Origin: Calditrichaceae bacterium
GTDB lineage: Bacteria > Calditrichota > Calditrichia > RBG-13-44-9 > J075
NCBI GenBank assembly: GCA_013360445.1
Contig: JABWBP010000074.1
Coordinates: 1 to 48,544 of the forward strand
Length of the DNA: 48,544 bases
Direction of reading: 5' to 3'
Both the position numbers and the translations under genes were made by a program. This document shows, piece by piece, positions 16,651-25,406 of the stretch. The notes under the pieces were generated by a model that saw only the letters and a list, made by a program, of their open reading frames with translations, was not told where the DNA came from and searched no databases. The stretch's first letter is position 1. The number at the start of each line of letters is the position of its first letter.

Positions 16651-17527
16651 TGCTAAAAGAAATCATCAGGATGTTGACCCCCTCGAACAGTTAAAATCTA
16701 TCCTCCTCACCGAAGACCAATCCCGCGTTAAAGAACTGGAACAGAAAATCGAAGAGCTGCAAACCCGGCTCTCCCGCAAGGAACAGCTGATTGCCACCCT
16801 GGAGCCGGTTCTCGGCGAATTATTGGATCGCAAAATCAAGCACTCCAAAGATGAAATGGCCGCAGCCCTTTCCCCGGTGATGGGCGCGGCGATCAAGCGC
16901 CAGATTCGCGACGCCAAAGACGACGTGGTGGATGCGCTGTATCCTATTTTAGGGCAAATGGTCGCCCGCTCCGTGGCCGAGGCGATGAAAAAGTTAGTCG
17001 CCAACATCAACGCCAGCCTGAACAGAACTTTCAGCTTCGACCTGTGGAAGAAGCGGATCCAGGCCCGGGCCCTGGGGGTGGACGCCGGGGAGGTGATCCT
17101 GGCCGGCGCTGCGCCGTTCGAGCTGCAACGGCTGTTCCTCATCGCCAAAGAATCGGGGTTGTTGATGGCCTACATCAGCAACCCGCCCGACCAGCAGAGC
17201 GACAGCGACGCGCAGGTGATCGGCGGAATGCTGACGGCGATCAAATCCTTCGTGGAAAGCGCTTTCGCAGGGGGCGCCAAAGGAACCCTGGAAGAAATTC
17301 AGCACAGCGACCGCGCCATTCGCATCGATCCGGGGCTGCATACCTACCTGGCCGCGGTGTACGCCGGCATTCCCCCGGCCGGGTTCGATGAGATGCTGAA
17401 GGCGTGCCATCAGGAAATACACAAACGGTTTCACCGCCGGCTGCGCGAATACCAGGGGGATAATTCCCGGTTGCGCGGGGTGGAAAAACCGCTCCACAAA
17501 CTGCTGAAACAGGTTTTAAAGGTCTGA
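16643..17527 (+). CDS. Helical-repeat protein with Roadblock/longin-like C-terminal domain
   Basis: 294 aa from ATG 16643, which overlaps the upstream stop; the open frame runs back to 16580 but without a start signal. Residues ~15-55 are coiled coil. Residues ~50-115 hold three degenerate ~20-residue repeats (LEPVLGELLDRKIKHSKDEM, LSPVMGAAIKRQIRDAKDDV, LYPILGQMVARSVAEAM). The C-terminal ~130 residues (LFLIAKESGLLMAYIS, GGMLTAIKSFVESAF, LEEIQHSDRAIRI, TYLAAVYAGIPP) follow the beta-sheet and helix order of Roadblock/LC7 or longin folds, which regulate small GTPases. From memory, similar N-terminal regions occur fused to OmpA domains in other bacteria; here OmpA is a separate gene at 19699. The adjacent GTPase is the likely partner. 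Confidence 0.8.
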   Translation: MSDAKRNHQDVDPLEQLKSILLTEDQSRVKELEQKIEELQTRLSRKEQLIATLEPVLGELLDRKIKHSKDEMAAALSPVMGAAIKRQIRDAKDDVVDALYPILGQMVARSVAEAMKKLVANINASLNRTFSFDLWKKRIQARALGVDAGEVILAGAAPFELQRLFLIAKESGLLMAYISNPPDQQSDSDAQVIGGMLTAIKSFVESAFAGGAKGTLEEIQHSDRAIRIDPGLHTYLAAVYAGIPPAGFDEMLKACHQEIHKRFHRRLREYQGDNSRLRGVEKPLHKLLKQVLKV

Positions 17528-17537
17528 AACGCAATGA

Positions 17538-18080
17538 ATGATGAATAATTCGATAATACAGAAAAAGATTTGCCTGCTGGGAATGTTCGGGGTGGGAAAA
17601 ACCAGCCTGGTGCGCCGGTTTGTTTATGACCGGTTCGAAGACGGCTACCTCTCCACCATCGGCGTAAAAGTATCCCAAAAACTCCTTCCTCCCATACAAA
17701 CCGGCGAGGGGAAGTTCGGCCAATTCAATTTTCTGCTCTGGGACATCGAAGGGTTCGAAGAAAACTCACCGCAGCTTTCCAACTACCTGGTTGGCGCAGC
17801 CGGGGCGCTGGTGGTGGCGGACTTGCTGCGGCCGGAAACCATTGCCTCGCTGCCGGCCATTATCAACCGCTTTCGCAAGGCGGCGCCGGCGGGGCAGGTG
17901 GCGCTGGCGGGCAATAAAATTGATTTGGCAAAAACCTCCCCGGAGACGGTTGGGGAGTTGGAACGGTTCGCTGCAGAATCTCATCTGCCCTTTTTGCTGA
18001 CCAGCGCCAAAACCGGGGAGAACGTGGAAAAAAGTTTCCAAGTGCTGGCCCGGCAAATCGCGCAAAGCGGGGGCAGGTAA
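17538..18080 (+). CDS. Ras-like small GTPase
   Basis: 180 aa cytoplasmic GTPase with G1 GMFGVGKT (residues 15-22), G2 Thr in STIGVKV, G3 WDIEGFE, G4 GNKIDL and G5 TSAKTG. This is the complete set of a Rab/Ras/Rup-type switch protein. The residue that matches catalytic Gln61 of Ras is Phe (WDIEG-F-E instead of WDTAG-Q-E), so unaided hydrolysis should be slow and an activating partner may be needed. No C-terminal lipidation motif is visible. The gene starts 11 bases after the Roadblock/longin-like gene and 30 bases before a sigma-54 activator gene on the same strand, in a likely operon. Confidence 0.93.
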   Translation: MMNNSIIQKKICLLGMFGVGKTSLVRRFVYDRFEDGYLSTIGVKVSQKLLPPIQTGEGKFGQFNFLLWDIEGFEENSPQLSNYLVGAAGALVVADLLRPETIASLPAIINRFRKAAPAGQVALAGNKIDLAKTSPETVGELERFAAESHLPFLLTSAKTGENVEKSFQVLARQIAQSGGR

Positions 18081-18109
18081 TTTGAATTGAAACACGGGCA
18101 GGGTGAGGA

Positions 18110-19495
18110 ATGGAAGCAGGGTTTTTTGAAAAAATTTTTCAGCAGAAACGGATGGGTTTTGCTTCCCTTTCTCCCCAACTAACGGTCATTTCTCACAATC
18201 CCTATTTTTTAGAATTCCTGATTCAGCCCGGCCGGCCTGCGCAGGGGCAGCCGCTTCAAGTCCTCATCCCGGAGACGGTGGGGCTGGAGAACGTTTTGGA
18301 GCAGATCGCCGCGGGAAAGCAGGTTTTTTTTCAATTAGAGAATCTGCAACGCGAGAAACCCGGCAAGGAAACGCTGTTCTTCCACCTCTCTTTTTATCAT
18401 ACCGCGGAAAAAGCCGCCCCGCTGTTCTGCCTGCTCGAAGAGGTCACCGCAACCGCGCGCCTGCGCCAGCAAATCATTCAGCAGATGAATGAAATCCGGC
18501 TGCTGGAAAGCCTGATTGCCGCGCGGAGAGAGGAAATATCGCTTTCCATCCTGGGTAATTCCGAACCCATTCGCAAAATCCGGGCGACCATCGAAAAACT
18601 GGCCCGGGTTCCCGCCGCCACCATCCTGCTCCAGGGAGAAAGCGGCACCGGGAAAAGCATGGCGGCGCGGATGCTTCATCACGCCTCCTCGGGAAAAAAC
18701 GCCCCCTTTGTAGAGATCAACTGCGCCGCCATACCGGAAACTTTGTTGGAATCGGAGCTATTCGGCTATGAAAAGGGCGCTTTTACCCACGCCATTGCCA
18801 GCAAGCAGGGATTGTTAGAAGAGGCGCACGGGGGCACGCTTTTCCTGGATGAGATCGGCGACATGTCCCTGAAATTGCAGGCAAAAATGCTCTCCTTTCT
18901 GGAAACCCGGCGCTTTCGCCGGTTAGGAAGCACGGCGGAAAAGGAAGTGCGGCTGCGGCTGCTCGCCTCCACCAACCGCGATTTAGATGAGCTGGTTCGC
19001 AACGGGGCGTTCCGCGAGGACCTCTATTACCGGCTGAACGTGGTTAAAATCGAGCTGCCCCCGCTGCGGGAACTGGGAAGCGATATTTTAGAGATCGCAA
19101 TAAGCTATATTCAGGCGTTCAATATTGATTTCAACAAAAAAATAAGCGGGCTAACTGCGGAAGCGGAAGAAAAACTGCTCCGCTACCGCTGGCCCGGCAA
19201 CGTTCGGGAGCTGCGAAACGCCATCGAGCGCGCCATGATTTTTGCCGAAGGAGAGCGGTTGGATGCGGCGGATCTCCTGGTCGGCCCCGCCGGGCCGGGG
19301 CCGGAAGCGGCGCCCGCGGCGGAGAATTTCCGACTGCCGGCCGGGGGAATGTCTTTTGAGGAAATCGAGAAGAAACTTCTCCGCGATGCCCTGAAACTGG
19401 CCGGGGGAAACCAGTCCAAAGCCGCAAAACTATTGCGCCTCAGCCGCGACGCCTTTCGCTACCGTTTGGAGAAACACGGCCTGCCGGATGGATGA
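18110..19495 (+). CDS. Sigma-54-dependent transcriptional activator with PAS-like sensor
   Basis: 461 aa. Residues ~12-115 resemble a PAS sensor ([20 protein letters not shown]), then a helical linker. The AAA+ domain has Walker A GESGTGKS (176-183), Walker [10 protein letters not shown] (D247, E248) and [15 protein letters not shown]. The sigma-54-contacting loop reads GAFTHA (223-228) instead of GAFTGA. The C-terminus ([27 protein letters not shown]) is a Fis-type helix-turn-helix. There is no receiver domain, so the signal is sensed directly or by partner proteins. Its place directly after the small GTPase suggests that the envelope/GTPase module feeds into transcription. Confidence 0.93.
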   Translation: MEAGFFEKIFQQKRMGFASLSPQLTVISHNPYFLEFLIQPGRPAQGQPLQVLIPETVGLENVLEQIAAGKQVFFQLENLQREKPGKETLFFHLSFYHTAEKAAPLFCLLEEVTATARLRQQIIQQMNEIRLLESLIAARREEISLSILGNSEPIRKIRATIEKLARVPAATILLQGESGTGKSMAARMLHHASSGKNAPFVEINCAAIPETLLESELFGYEKGAFTHAIASKQGLLEEAHGGTLFLDEIGDMSLKLQAKMLSFLETRRFRRLGSTAEKEVRLRLLASTNRDLDELVRNGAFREDLYYRLNVVKIELPPLRELGSDILEIAISYIQAFNIDFNKKISGLTAEAEEKLLRYRWPGNVRELRNAIERAMIFAEGERLDAADLLVGPAGPGPEAAPAAENFRLPAGGMSFEEIEKKLLRDALKLAGGNQSKAAKLLRLSRDAFRYRLEKHGLPDG

Positions 19496-19698
19496 TCCGA
19501 TCCCGGCAGAGATTTGGGGAAATGCCCCAAAAATCCGGGCGGCTGCGGGAAATCACCCAATTTTTTAGCGGGAGCATTGCCGCCGCAGAAGGGATTCTCT
19601 TGTAATAGTGCGGTTTTTTGATCCGTGGAAAAGTCCGGCATGGAAATTGAGCGCTTCAAAAGAGGCAGCAGGTAACCGATGTCGAGGGTTGAGAAGCT

Positions 19699-20361
19699 AT
19701 GAATGACATCTCCATTAAACTCCTTGCTGCCGGCGGGTTTTTGATAATCTGCCTGGTTTGCATCCTGGGGAAAGCGGGTAAGATCGAAAACGATCTGCGC
19801 GCCCGCTGCCAGGCGGCGCTCCGCTTAGAAGGAATCACGATCGAGCGGGTTTCCGTGAGCGGGCGGGACGCCGCCCTGGCCGGGCGCGTCCCCTCCCGGG
19901 AAATTGCAGACCGGGCGGCAGAGATCGCCGGGGCGGTCTATGGGGTTCGCAAGGTAATCCGGAGACTGGAAGTGATTCCTCCCTCCGCGGTGGAATTGCA
20001 AACCACCCTGGACCAGCTGATCGCCAATTACCGGATAGAGTTTAGCGCGGATAGCGATCTCTCCCCGCCAGGCCTTCCCCTGCTGGAGTTGGTTGCGGAA
20101 GCATTACAACAAGATTCCCTGGCCCGGGTCGAGATTTCCGGGCATACCGATTCGACCGGCGCAGAAGCCTTCAACCTGGAACTCAGCCGCAGAAGAGCCG
20201 AAACGGTAAAAGCCTACCTGGTCGGGAAAGGAGTGAATCCGGGGCGTTTGACAACGGTCGGCTATGGAGAAAGCCGGCCGGTTGCAGACAACAACACCCC
20301 GGAAGGGCGGTTGAAAAATCGCCGGGTGGAATTCACGGTTATAAAGCGCGAGTCTGAATAA
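19699..20361 (+). CDS. BON-OmpA envelope protein
   Basis: 220 aa. A single N-terminal membrane segment (about 8-25, LLAAGGFLIICLVCILG) leads into a BON-like domain (about 30-95, RCQAALRLEGITIERVSVSGRDAALAGRV), then an OmpA C-terminal domain (about 110-218) with the peptidoglycan-binding signature ISGHTDSTGAEAFNLELSRRRAETVKAYL and GYGESRPVADNNTPEGRLKNRRVEF. It should be anchored in the inner membrane and bind peptidoglycan in the periplasm. In other bacteria the same OmpA-type domain can be fused to a protein like the 16643 product, which supports a functional link with the GTPase. Confidence 0.92.
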   Translation: MNDISIKLLAAGGFLIICLVCILGKAGKIENDLRARCQAALRLEGITIERVSVSGRDAALAGRVPSREIADRAAEIAGAVYGVRKVIRRLEVIPPSAVELQTTLDQLIANYRIEFSADSDLSPPGLPLLELVAEALQQDSLARVEISGHTDSTGAEAFNLELSRRRAETVKAYLVGKGVNPGRLTTVGYGESRPVADNNTPEGRLKNRRVEFTVIKRESE

Positions 20362-20387
20362 CCGGGAGCCGGTAATTTTTGGAGGAT

Positions 20388-20460
20388 GCCAGCGGCAACG
20401 CAGAACCTCAGGGAGATGGGAATCCCCCAGGAAGGGGCATCTGCCGCGCCGCTGGCGTTT
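20388..20460 (+). terminator. Large structured hairpin, probable terminator
   Basis: GCCAGCGG (20388-20395) pairs with CCGCTGGC (20449-20456), followed by GTTTT. The 53-base interior has its own pairing (AGATG with CATCT, CCCC with GGGG). It may end the OmpA transcript or act as a leader for the 62-aa gene. I could not match it to a riboswitch class. Confidence 0.5.
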
Positions 20461-20495
20461 TATAATGCTATTATCACAGCAAGAGGGAATCGGCC

Positions 20496-20684
20496 ATGTG
20501 GTACCTGATCGCAGAAATCAGCGTTTTTTTAGGGATTGCCGCGGCATTCGGATTCCTGACCGGTTGGTACTTGCAAAGGTACTATCGCAAGCGGGAGATC
20601 TCTTACCTGGAAGGGATTTGGAAAGCCAATGTCGCCAGCCTGGAAGAGGAGTTAAGCGCCAGGCGCCCGGTTGCGCACTTATGA
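20496..20684 (+). CDS. Small single-span membrane protein
   Basis: 62 aa. One transmembrane helix (about residues 5-26, IAEISVFLGIAAAFGFLTGWYL) followed by a positively charged segment (QRYYRKRE) and a short helical cytoplasmic tail (LEGIWKANVASLEEELSARR). AAGAGGGAATCGGCC before the ATG is a good ribosome-binding site, and TATAAT (20461-20466) lies upstream as a possible -10 box. No family recognised. It sits directly after the BON-OmpA gene, so it may belong to the envelope module. Confidence 0.68.
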   Translation: MWYLIAEISVFLGIAAAFGFLTGWYLQRYYRKREISYLEGIWKANVASLEEELSARRPVAHL

Positions 20685-20799
20685 CTTTTATAGAAACTAC
20701 ATTGATTTTTGCCCGGTCTTTGTTAAATTTGCTACAAAGATCAGCGCGTATATGCGCCAAAACCGAATTCTTAATTCATATTAGGCAAAGCACATTTGA

Positions 20800-21425
20800 A
20801 TGAAAACCCGGCCTGAAAAAGAGTTCATTCTCTCTAACCTGGTGAAGCTCGGTTTGAGGGTATTGGCTGCCGCCCTGCTTCTATCGCAAACAGCATTCTC
20901 CCAACAATTGAACCCCGGCGATGGGGTAAGGGTAACCGCTTTAAAATTTCCGGCGATTACCTGGTACAGCAGGACGGGAACATCCAGTTGCCTTATATCG
21001 GGCTGGTGGCGGCGCAGAAACGGGATTTTGCCGCCATTCGCGATGAAATCGCCGAAAAATACACCGCTATTTACCGCAACCCGGAGCTGACCGTGCAGCC
21101 GCTGTTCAAGATCAACGTGCTGGGGGAGGTGCGCACGCCGGGGGTGTATTACCTCACCGGGGTGGAAAAATTGTCCGACCTGATTGCCATGGCCGGGGGG
21201 GAAACCCGGGATGCTAATTTAAAGAAGATTCTACTTATCCGGGGAGACCAAAAGATAGACATCGATGCGGAGCAATTCCTGAAGCAGGGCAGGAAATTGA
21301 ACGATATCGGCCTGGAATCCGGGGACCAGGTGTACGTTTCCAGAAAACGCTGGCTGAGTTTCCGGAACGCCACGGTGCTCATTTCCCTGGCAACGCTGGC
21401 TTTGATTGCTATTCAAACTTTTTGA
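20800..21425 (+). CDS. Short Wza-like polysaccharide export protein, interrupted by a -1 frameshift
   Basis: The first frame (from 20800) encodes a signal peptide (LGLRVLAAALLLSQTAFSQ) and the start of the Wza domain (LNPGDGVRVTALK). The expected continuation (ISGDYLVQQDGNIQLPYIG) is in the -1 frame and runs to 21425, with an SLBB domain (INVLGEVRTPGVYYLTG) and a C-terminal membrane helix. The change falls at the heptamer T TTA AAA (20940-20946), phased exactly as a -1 slippery site. A purine-rich, Shine-Dalgarno-like GGGGTAAGGG (20923-20932) lies 7 bases upstream. A -1 shift there gives a complete protein of about 208 aa. Either this is programmed frameshifting, or one base has been lost in the gene or assembly. 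Confidence 0.85.
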
Positions 21426-21523
21426 ATTTTTCTTCAGATAACTATCAATCGGAAGGCGGAAGCAGAGGGTGAAATAGAAATATCCAAAAGGGGAATGGTG
21501 GAATCTAAGTGGAAGGAGAGGAG

Positions 21524-22156
21524 ATGGCCAGAATTCTTATCGCCGATGATCATCCCTTATTCCGCAGGGGATTGAAGGACGCGATCACGGAGTTGTTCAA
21601 AGGTATGGAGATTGCTGAAGCTGCGAACGGCCAGGAAGTGTTGAAAATGGTTTTGAAAGCGGATTATGACGTGGTCATTTTAGACATCTCCATGCCCGGG
21701 AGGAACGGGTTGGAAATTTTGGAGGAGGTCAAACAGTTGAAACCGGCTACCCGGGTGTTGATGATGAGCTTTCATCCCGAGAGCCAGTATGCCTTGCAGG
21801 CCCTGAAACTCGGCGCGCACGGCTACCTTACCAAGGATGGGACGCCCCGGGAATTGCAACTGGCCCTGAAGAAGGTGCTTTCCGGCCATAAGCACTTTAA
21901 CACCGTGGTGATGGAGCAATTGGTCTCCGAGCTGCAACGCGATCAAAGTAAAAAACCCCATGAGCTGCTAACGGTTCGGGAGCTGGAGGTGTTAAAAATG
22001 ATCGCCGCCGGTAAAAAACTAACCTGCATCGCCGAGGAGCTTTCCCTGAGCGTGAGCAGCGTGAGCACCTACCGGATCCGCATTTTGAAAAAGATGGGCT
22101 TGCAGAGCAACGCCGAGCTTGTTCGCTATTCGATCGAAGAAAATATCCTGGATTAG
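21524..22156 (+). CDS. NarL/FixJ-type response regulator
   Basis: 210 aa from ATG 21524, preceded by GGAAGGAG; the frame extends to GTG 21509. The N-terminal receiver has the acidic pair in IADDHP, phospho-acceptor Asp in VVILDISMPG (about D52), and conserved Thr/Ser replaced region MMSFHPE with Lys in LTKDG. The C-terminal LuxR-type helix-turn-helix shows LTVRELEVLKMIAAGKKLTCIAEELSLSVSSVSTYRIRIL. No histidine kinase lies nearby. It follows the Wza-like gene and precedes the large polysaccharide locus, so it may control exopolysaccharide expression. Confidence 0.93.
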   Translation: MARILIADDHPLFRRGLKDAITELFKGMEIAEAANGQEVLKMVLKADYDVVILDISMPGRNGLEILEEVKQLKPATRVLMMSFHPESQYALQALKLGAHGYLTKDGTPRELQLALKKVLSGHKHFNTVVMEQLVSELQRDQSKKPHELLTVRELEVLKMIAAGKKLTCIAEELSLSVSSVSTYRIRILKKMGLQSNAELVRYSIEENILD

Positions 22157-22832
22157 TTTCCAGCCGGCGGATTCACCTGGCCGATATGTTACGGGTGCAG
22201 GTTCAATTGAACCTGGTTTAGTTTGCCTGCAACCTTTCGGTCTATCAAGGTTCAATCGCCCCTGCCGGGGCTTCGAGACATTGGCATTTCTGAATTCTAC
22301 TGGGGCTATAATTGAATTCCCCGATACTCCATCAATCCATTCATCCACTACTCCTGTAAGCCACTCCCCTAACATTTTCTCAAACCTTATATCATTCCCG
22401 GGTGGGTAATTTCCCCCACTTGAGCCGAGCAATAGTGTTGTCATAAAACGATGACGATTTTTTCGCGAAATTGCTACTTTGTGAAGCTTTACCCTTATGA
22501 GCGATTGTATTATATTTAATCAGTTTTGGCAGCGTGCGGTGAAAGGCGGCCCCTCAGGGGCGGTATATATATCTGGCTTCTTTGAAGAAGCCAAAAGGGA
22601 GGCCATAAGGTTGATTTTTTGCGTAGCACGTGCGAAGGTTTGGTGGCTTTCTCTTTCTATCGATCTCCTGACATTAATACCGGCGTGGGAACCATTTCAG
22701 GCGTAGTAACCGGGTGAACAGACCCCCTGGTAGTGAAAAACTGCGGGGTTTAGCGCCACGGACGGCGGCAATCAGGCTGATTTTTTAGAATAATATGTGA
22801 TTTTTTTCTTTATGCTGCCGGGGAATATAAGC
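22157..22832 (+). promoter_or_regulatory. Long structured leader region of the polysaccharide locus
   Basis: About 675 bases without a convincing gene. It contains a perfect palindrome GGTTCAATTGAACC (22200-22213), a one-armed word repeat (22326-22353), and two strong hairpins, GCCCC-TCA-GGGGC (22549-22561) and GGCTTC-TTTGAA-GAAGCC (22575-22592). GGCGGTA (22559-22565) resembles the ops core. Further on, GGGT/ACCC (22712-22725) and CCCC/GGGG (22723-22747) are mutually exclusive hairpins, followed by a weak terminator-like AATCA-GGC-TGATT with T-run (22770-22786). A 69-aa open frame here (22497-22706) has no supporting features. Confidence 0.45.
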
Positions 22833-22937
22833 ATGGATAACGGCAAATTGCTGGATGCAGGATCCCAGGAACGGAACGGGACGCCCGAGATCCGCGTGAG
22901 CGAGATATTCCAAATTCTCCTTATGAATAAACCATAG
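22833..22937 (+). CDS. Possible 34-aa leader peptide
   Basis: ATG 22833 is preceded by GGGGAATATAAG, a reasonable ribosome-binding site, and the frame ends at TAG 22935-22937, 17 bases before the sugar transferase start. The peptide begins MDNGKLLDAGSQERNG and ends ILLMNKP. It has no recognisable motif; it could be a coupling or regulatory leader, or chance. Confidence 0.3.
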   Translation: MDNGKLLDAGSQERNGTPEIRVSEIFQILLMNKP

Positions 22938-22954
22938 CCACCAGGGAGGGAAAA

Positions 22955-24322
22955 ATGGAGTTAGCAGAAGTCTTGCACCTTTTGAAATACAACGAGGGCA
23001 AGTTACACTCGTTGATTACCAAGGCTCATGGCTGGTTTGTGGAGGAAGACTTCCATCTGCTGGCCAAATGGGAGCGTTGCCGCAGTGAAAGAAACCAGCA
23101 CACATCCTTTCACGTGGTTATCGACCTTTCCGAGCATTTCCGGGAGCCTGGCCTGGTTTGCAAGGATAAGTACCAGTGGTTTCTCTCTCACCTGGTAGCT
23201 GTCATTACCGACAATACCCGCGAAATCGACCTCAAGTGCCTCTCAGAAGATTACCGCGTCTTCATACTGCTGATGGATACCTCCCCGGAAGGCGCCAAAG
23301 CGGTTGTCGAAAAAATCTTCCGGAAACTCTACCGCTATTTTTCGGATCAGTGCAAGTTGGAATACCTGACTTTATTGAAAACCATCTCGTTTTCCACGGT
23401 TTCCCTTACCCAACCGGAGCACAATTTCCGTTTAGAGGGTATTCTTTTGGCAGAAGGCGTATCGCACCCTGCAGCGGCCGCCGGCGCTTCCGGCAACGAC
23501 TCGCCGGCAAGCGCCGGTTCCGGGAATTCAATCCCTTTCACGCATAGCCAGAACCCCTCCCCGGTGTTAGCGGAGGAGGATAATTTTTATTTCAATTGGA
23601 AGATTTTTTCCCTATCCCAGGAACCGGAACCCCTGGGCGCGCCGGCGCCGTCGGAGGCGGATTTCCCCGACAATTTGCCCTTTGCCTACCCATTTTTGAA
23701 GCGGGTGATGGACCTAACCGCCGCGGGGAGTGGAACGCTCCTTTTCCTGCCGGTGATACTGGTTATCGCGCTTCTGATCAAACTCACCTCCCGGGGACCG
23801 GTCTTGTTCAGACAGAAACGGGTAGGTTACCGCGGAAAGTTGTTCACCTGTTACAAATTCAGAACCATGCGGGTTAACGCCGATGACCGCATTCACCGGG
23901 AGTACATCCAAAAGCTCATCGAGGGTAAAAATGAAGAGGTGAACACCGGCAATGCCAACGGCCCGGTTTATAAGCTCAAAGACGACCCGCGTATTACTGC
24001 GGTGGGGCGGTTTCTGCGCAGTACCAGCCTGGATGAGCTGCCGCAGTTTTTCAACGTGCTGAACGGAACCATGAGCATGGTAGGTCCCCGCCCGCCCATT
24101 CCTTACGAGGTAGAATTGTACGAACCCTGGCACCTGCGCCGGATTACCGAAACGCCGCCGGGGGTTACCGGGCTATGGCAGGTGTACGGGCGCAATAAAA
24201 CCACCTTCGATGAAATGGTTCGGCTGGATTTGCAATATATCCGGCATCGTTCTATCTGGCTGGATGTAAAAATTATCTTTAAAACCGCCGCTGTGCTGTT
24301 TAATAGAAAATCGGGACTATAA
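22955..24322 (+). CDS. Polyprenyl-phosphate sugar phosphotransferase with degenerate GGDEF-like N-terminus
   Basis: 455 aa. The C-terminal ~205 residues are a bacterial sugar transferase (WbaP/PglC type) that starts repeat-unit assembly on undecaprenyl phosphate: membrane hairpin near 250-275, then [44 protein letters not shown] and [13 protein letters not shown]. The N-terminal ~165 residues look like a GGDEF fold (HVVIDLSEH, then [29 protein letters not shown]) without the GGDEF signature, so it is probably a sensor or c-di-GMP/nucleotide-binding relic. A Ser/Pro/Ala-rich linker joins them. GGGAGGGAAAA precedes the ATG. It lacks the four-helix N-terminus of PHPT enzymes. Confidence 0.9.
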   Translation: MELAEVLHLLKYNEGKLHSLITKAHGWFVEEDFHLLAKWERCRSERNQHTSFHVVIDLSEHFREPGLVCKDKYQWFLSHLVAVITDNTREIDLKCLSEDYRVFILLMDTSPEGAKAVVEKIFRKLYRYFSDQCKLEYLTLLKTISFSTVSLTQPEHNFRLEGILLAEGVSHPAAAAGASGNDSPASAGSGNSIPFTHSQNPSPVLAEEDNFYFNWKIFSLSQEPEPLGAPAPSEADFPDNLPFAYPFLKRVMDLTAAGSGTLLFLPVILVIALLIKLTSRGPVLFRQKRVGYRGKLFTCYKFRTMRVNADDRIHREYIQKLIEGKNEEVNTGNANGPVYKLKDDPRITAVGRFLRSTSLDELPQFFNVLNGTMSMVGPRPPIPYEVELYEPWHLRRITETPPGVTGLWQVYGRNKTTFDEMVRLDLQYIRHRSIWLDVKIIFKTAAVLFNRKSGL

Positions 24323-24341
24323 AACAGGAAAGGAATGAGCC

Positions 24342-25406
24342 ATGGTGAAAACCGGGGTTATCGGGTGTGGGTACTGGGGACCCAATTTGATTCGCAATTT
24401 CAGAAGTACTAAAAACTGTGAGATGGTTATTTGCTGCGATAAGGATGAAAAGAAACTCGAACGGATGAAATCATTATTCCCCGGCATCAAAACAACCACC
24501 AATTACCAGGATTTACTCGATGCAAAGCTGGATGCGGTGGCCATTGCAACGCCGGTAGGAACGCATTATCCGCTGGCAAAAGCCTGCCTGATGGCGGATA
24601 AACATGTTTTAGTGGAAAAACCGATCACCCGTTCCTCGGAAGAGTGCCAGGATCTAATTAATACGGCGGAAAGCAGGCAGCGGGTGTTAATGGTTGGCCA
24701 TACCTTTGAGTACACTGCGGCAGTGAACAAAATCAAAGCGATCATTGACAGCGGAGAGATCGGGGAGATTATGTACGTCAGCAGCACCCGGGTGAACCTG
24801 GGACTCTTTCAACCGGACATCAACGTGATCTGGGACCTGGCGCCCCATGATGTTTCAATCATCACTTACGTACTCGGCAAAAACCCGATATCCGTAAACG
24901 CCCAGGGAAAAGCTCATTACACCAAGGGAATCGAAGATGTGGCCATGATGACTTTGTATTATGAGAACGGAATGATCGCATTCCTGCATAACAGTTGGCT
25001 GGATCCTCAAAAAATACGAAACATGGTGTTTGTGGGGACCAAAAAAATGCTGGTATATGATGACATAAGTGCTAACGAGAAGATTAAAATTTATGACAAA
25101 GGGGTGGAAAAACCGCGGTATTATGACACCTTCGGTGACTTCCATTATGCCTACCGTTACGGCGATATTTATATCCCCAAAATCGATGAACATGAAGCGC
25201 TTGGGGAAGAATGCCGCCACTTTCTTCATTGCATCGTGGAAAATCAAATCCCTCGCAGCAATGGATATGTCGGATTAAATGTGATCAAAGTACTGGAAGC
25301 GGCAAATCAATCGTTAACGATGCAAGGTACCAGTGTAGCAATCGATTCGAATTCATACCAAACAATGACAGGAAAAGGCCATGAAGCATCAGAACATCGC
25401 AAATGA
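24342..25406 (+). CDS. Gfo/Idh/MocA dehydrogenase, WbpB/WlbA-like
   Basis: 354 aa NAD-dependent sugar oxidoreductase. Rossmann motif GVIGCGYWGPNLIRN (about 5-17) and the family signature HVLVEKPITRS with catalytic Lys. The central IWDLAPHDVSIITYVLG is typical of the WlbA/WbpB branch, which oxidises C3 of UDP-GlcNAcA. The 3' end overlaps the acetyltransferase gene by 26 bases. With the next two genes it makes a B-D-E arrangement as known for UDP-2,3-diacetamido-uronic acid synthesis. The UDP-sugar 6-dehydrogenase is not in the window. Confidence 0.92.
   Translation: MVKTGVIGCGYWGPNLIRNFRSTKNCEMVICCDKDEKKLERMKSLFPGIKTTTNYQDLLDAKLDAVAIATPVGTHYPLAKACLMADKHVLVEKPITRSSEECQDLINTAESRQRVLMVGHTFEYTAAVNKIKAIIDSGEIGEIMYVSSTRVNLGLFQPDINVIWDLAPHDVSIITYVLGKNPISVNAQGKAHYTKGIEDVAMMTLYYENGMIAFLHNSWLDPQKIRNMVFVGTKKMLVYDDISANEKIKIYDKGVEKPRYYDTFGDFHYAYRYGDIYIPKIDEHEALGEECRHFLHCIVENQIPRSNGYVGLNVIKVLEAANQSLTMQGTSVAIDSNSYQTMTGKGHEASEHRK

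Noticed and set aside
20388-20460. Known riboswitch upstream of the 62-aa gene
   Set aside because: I could not match the conserved cores of c-di-GMP, TPP, cobalamin, fluoride, ZTP or guanidine classes; a terminator or unclassified structure is the safer reading.
22497-22706. 69-aa open frame in the leader region
   Set aside because: It has no ribosome-binding site or domain and overlaps the strong hairpins of the leader.
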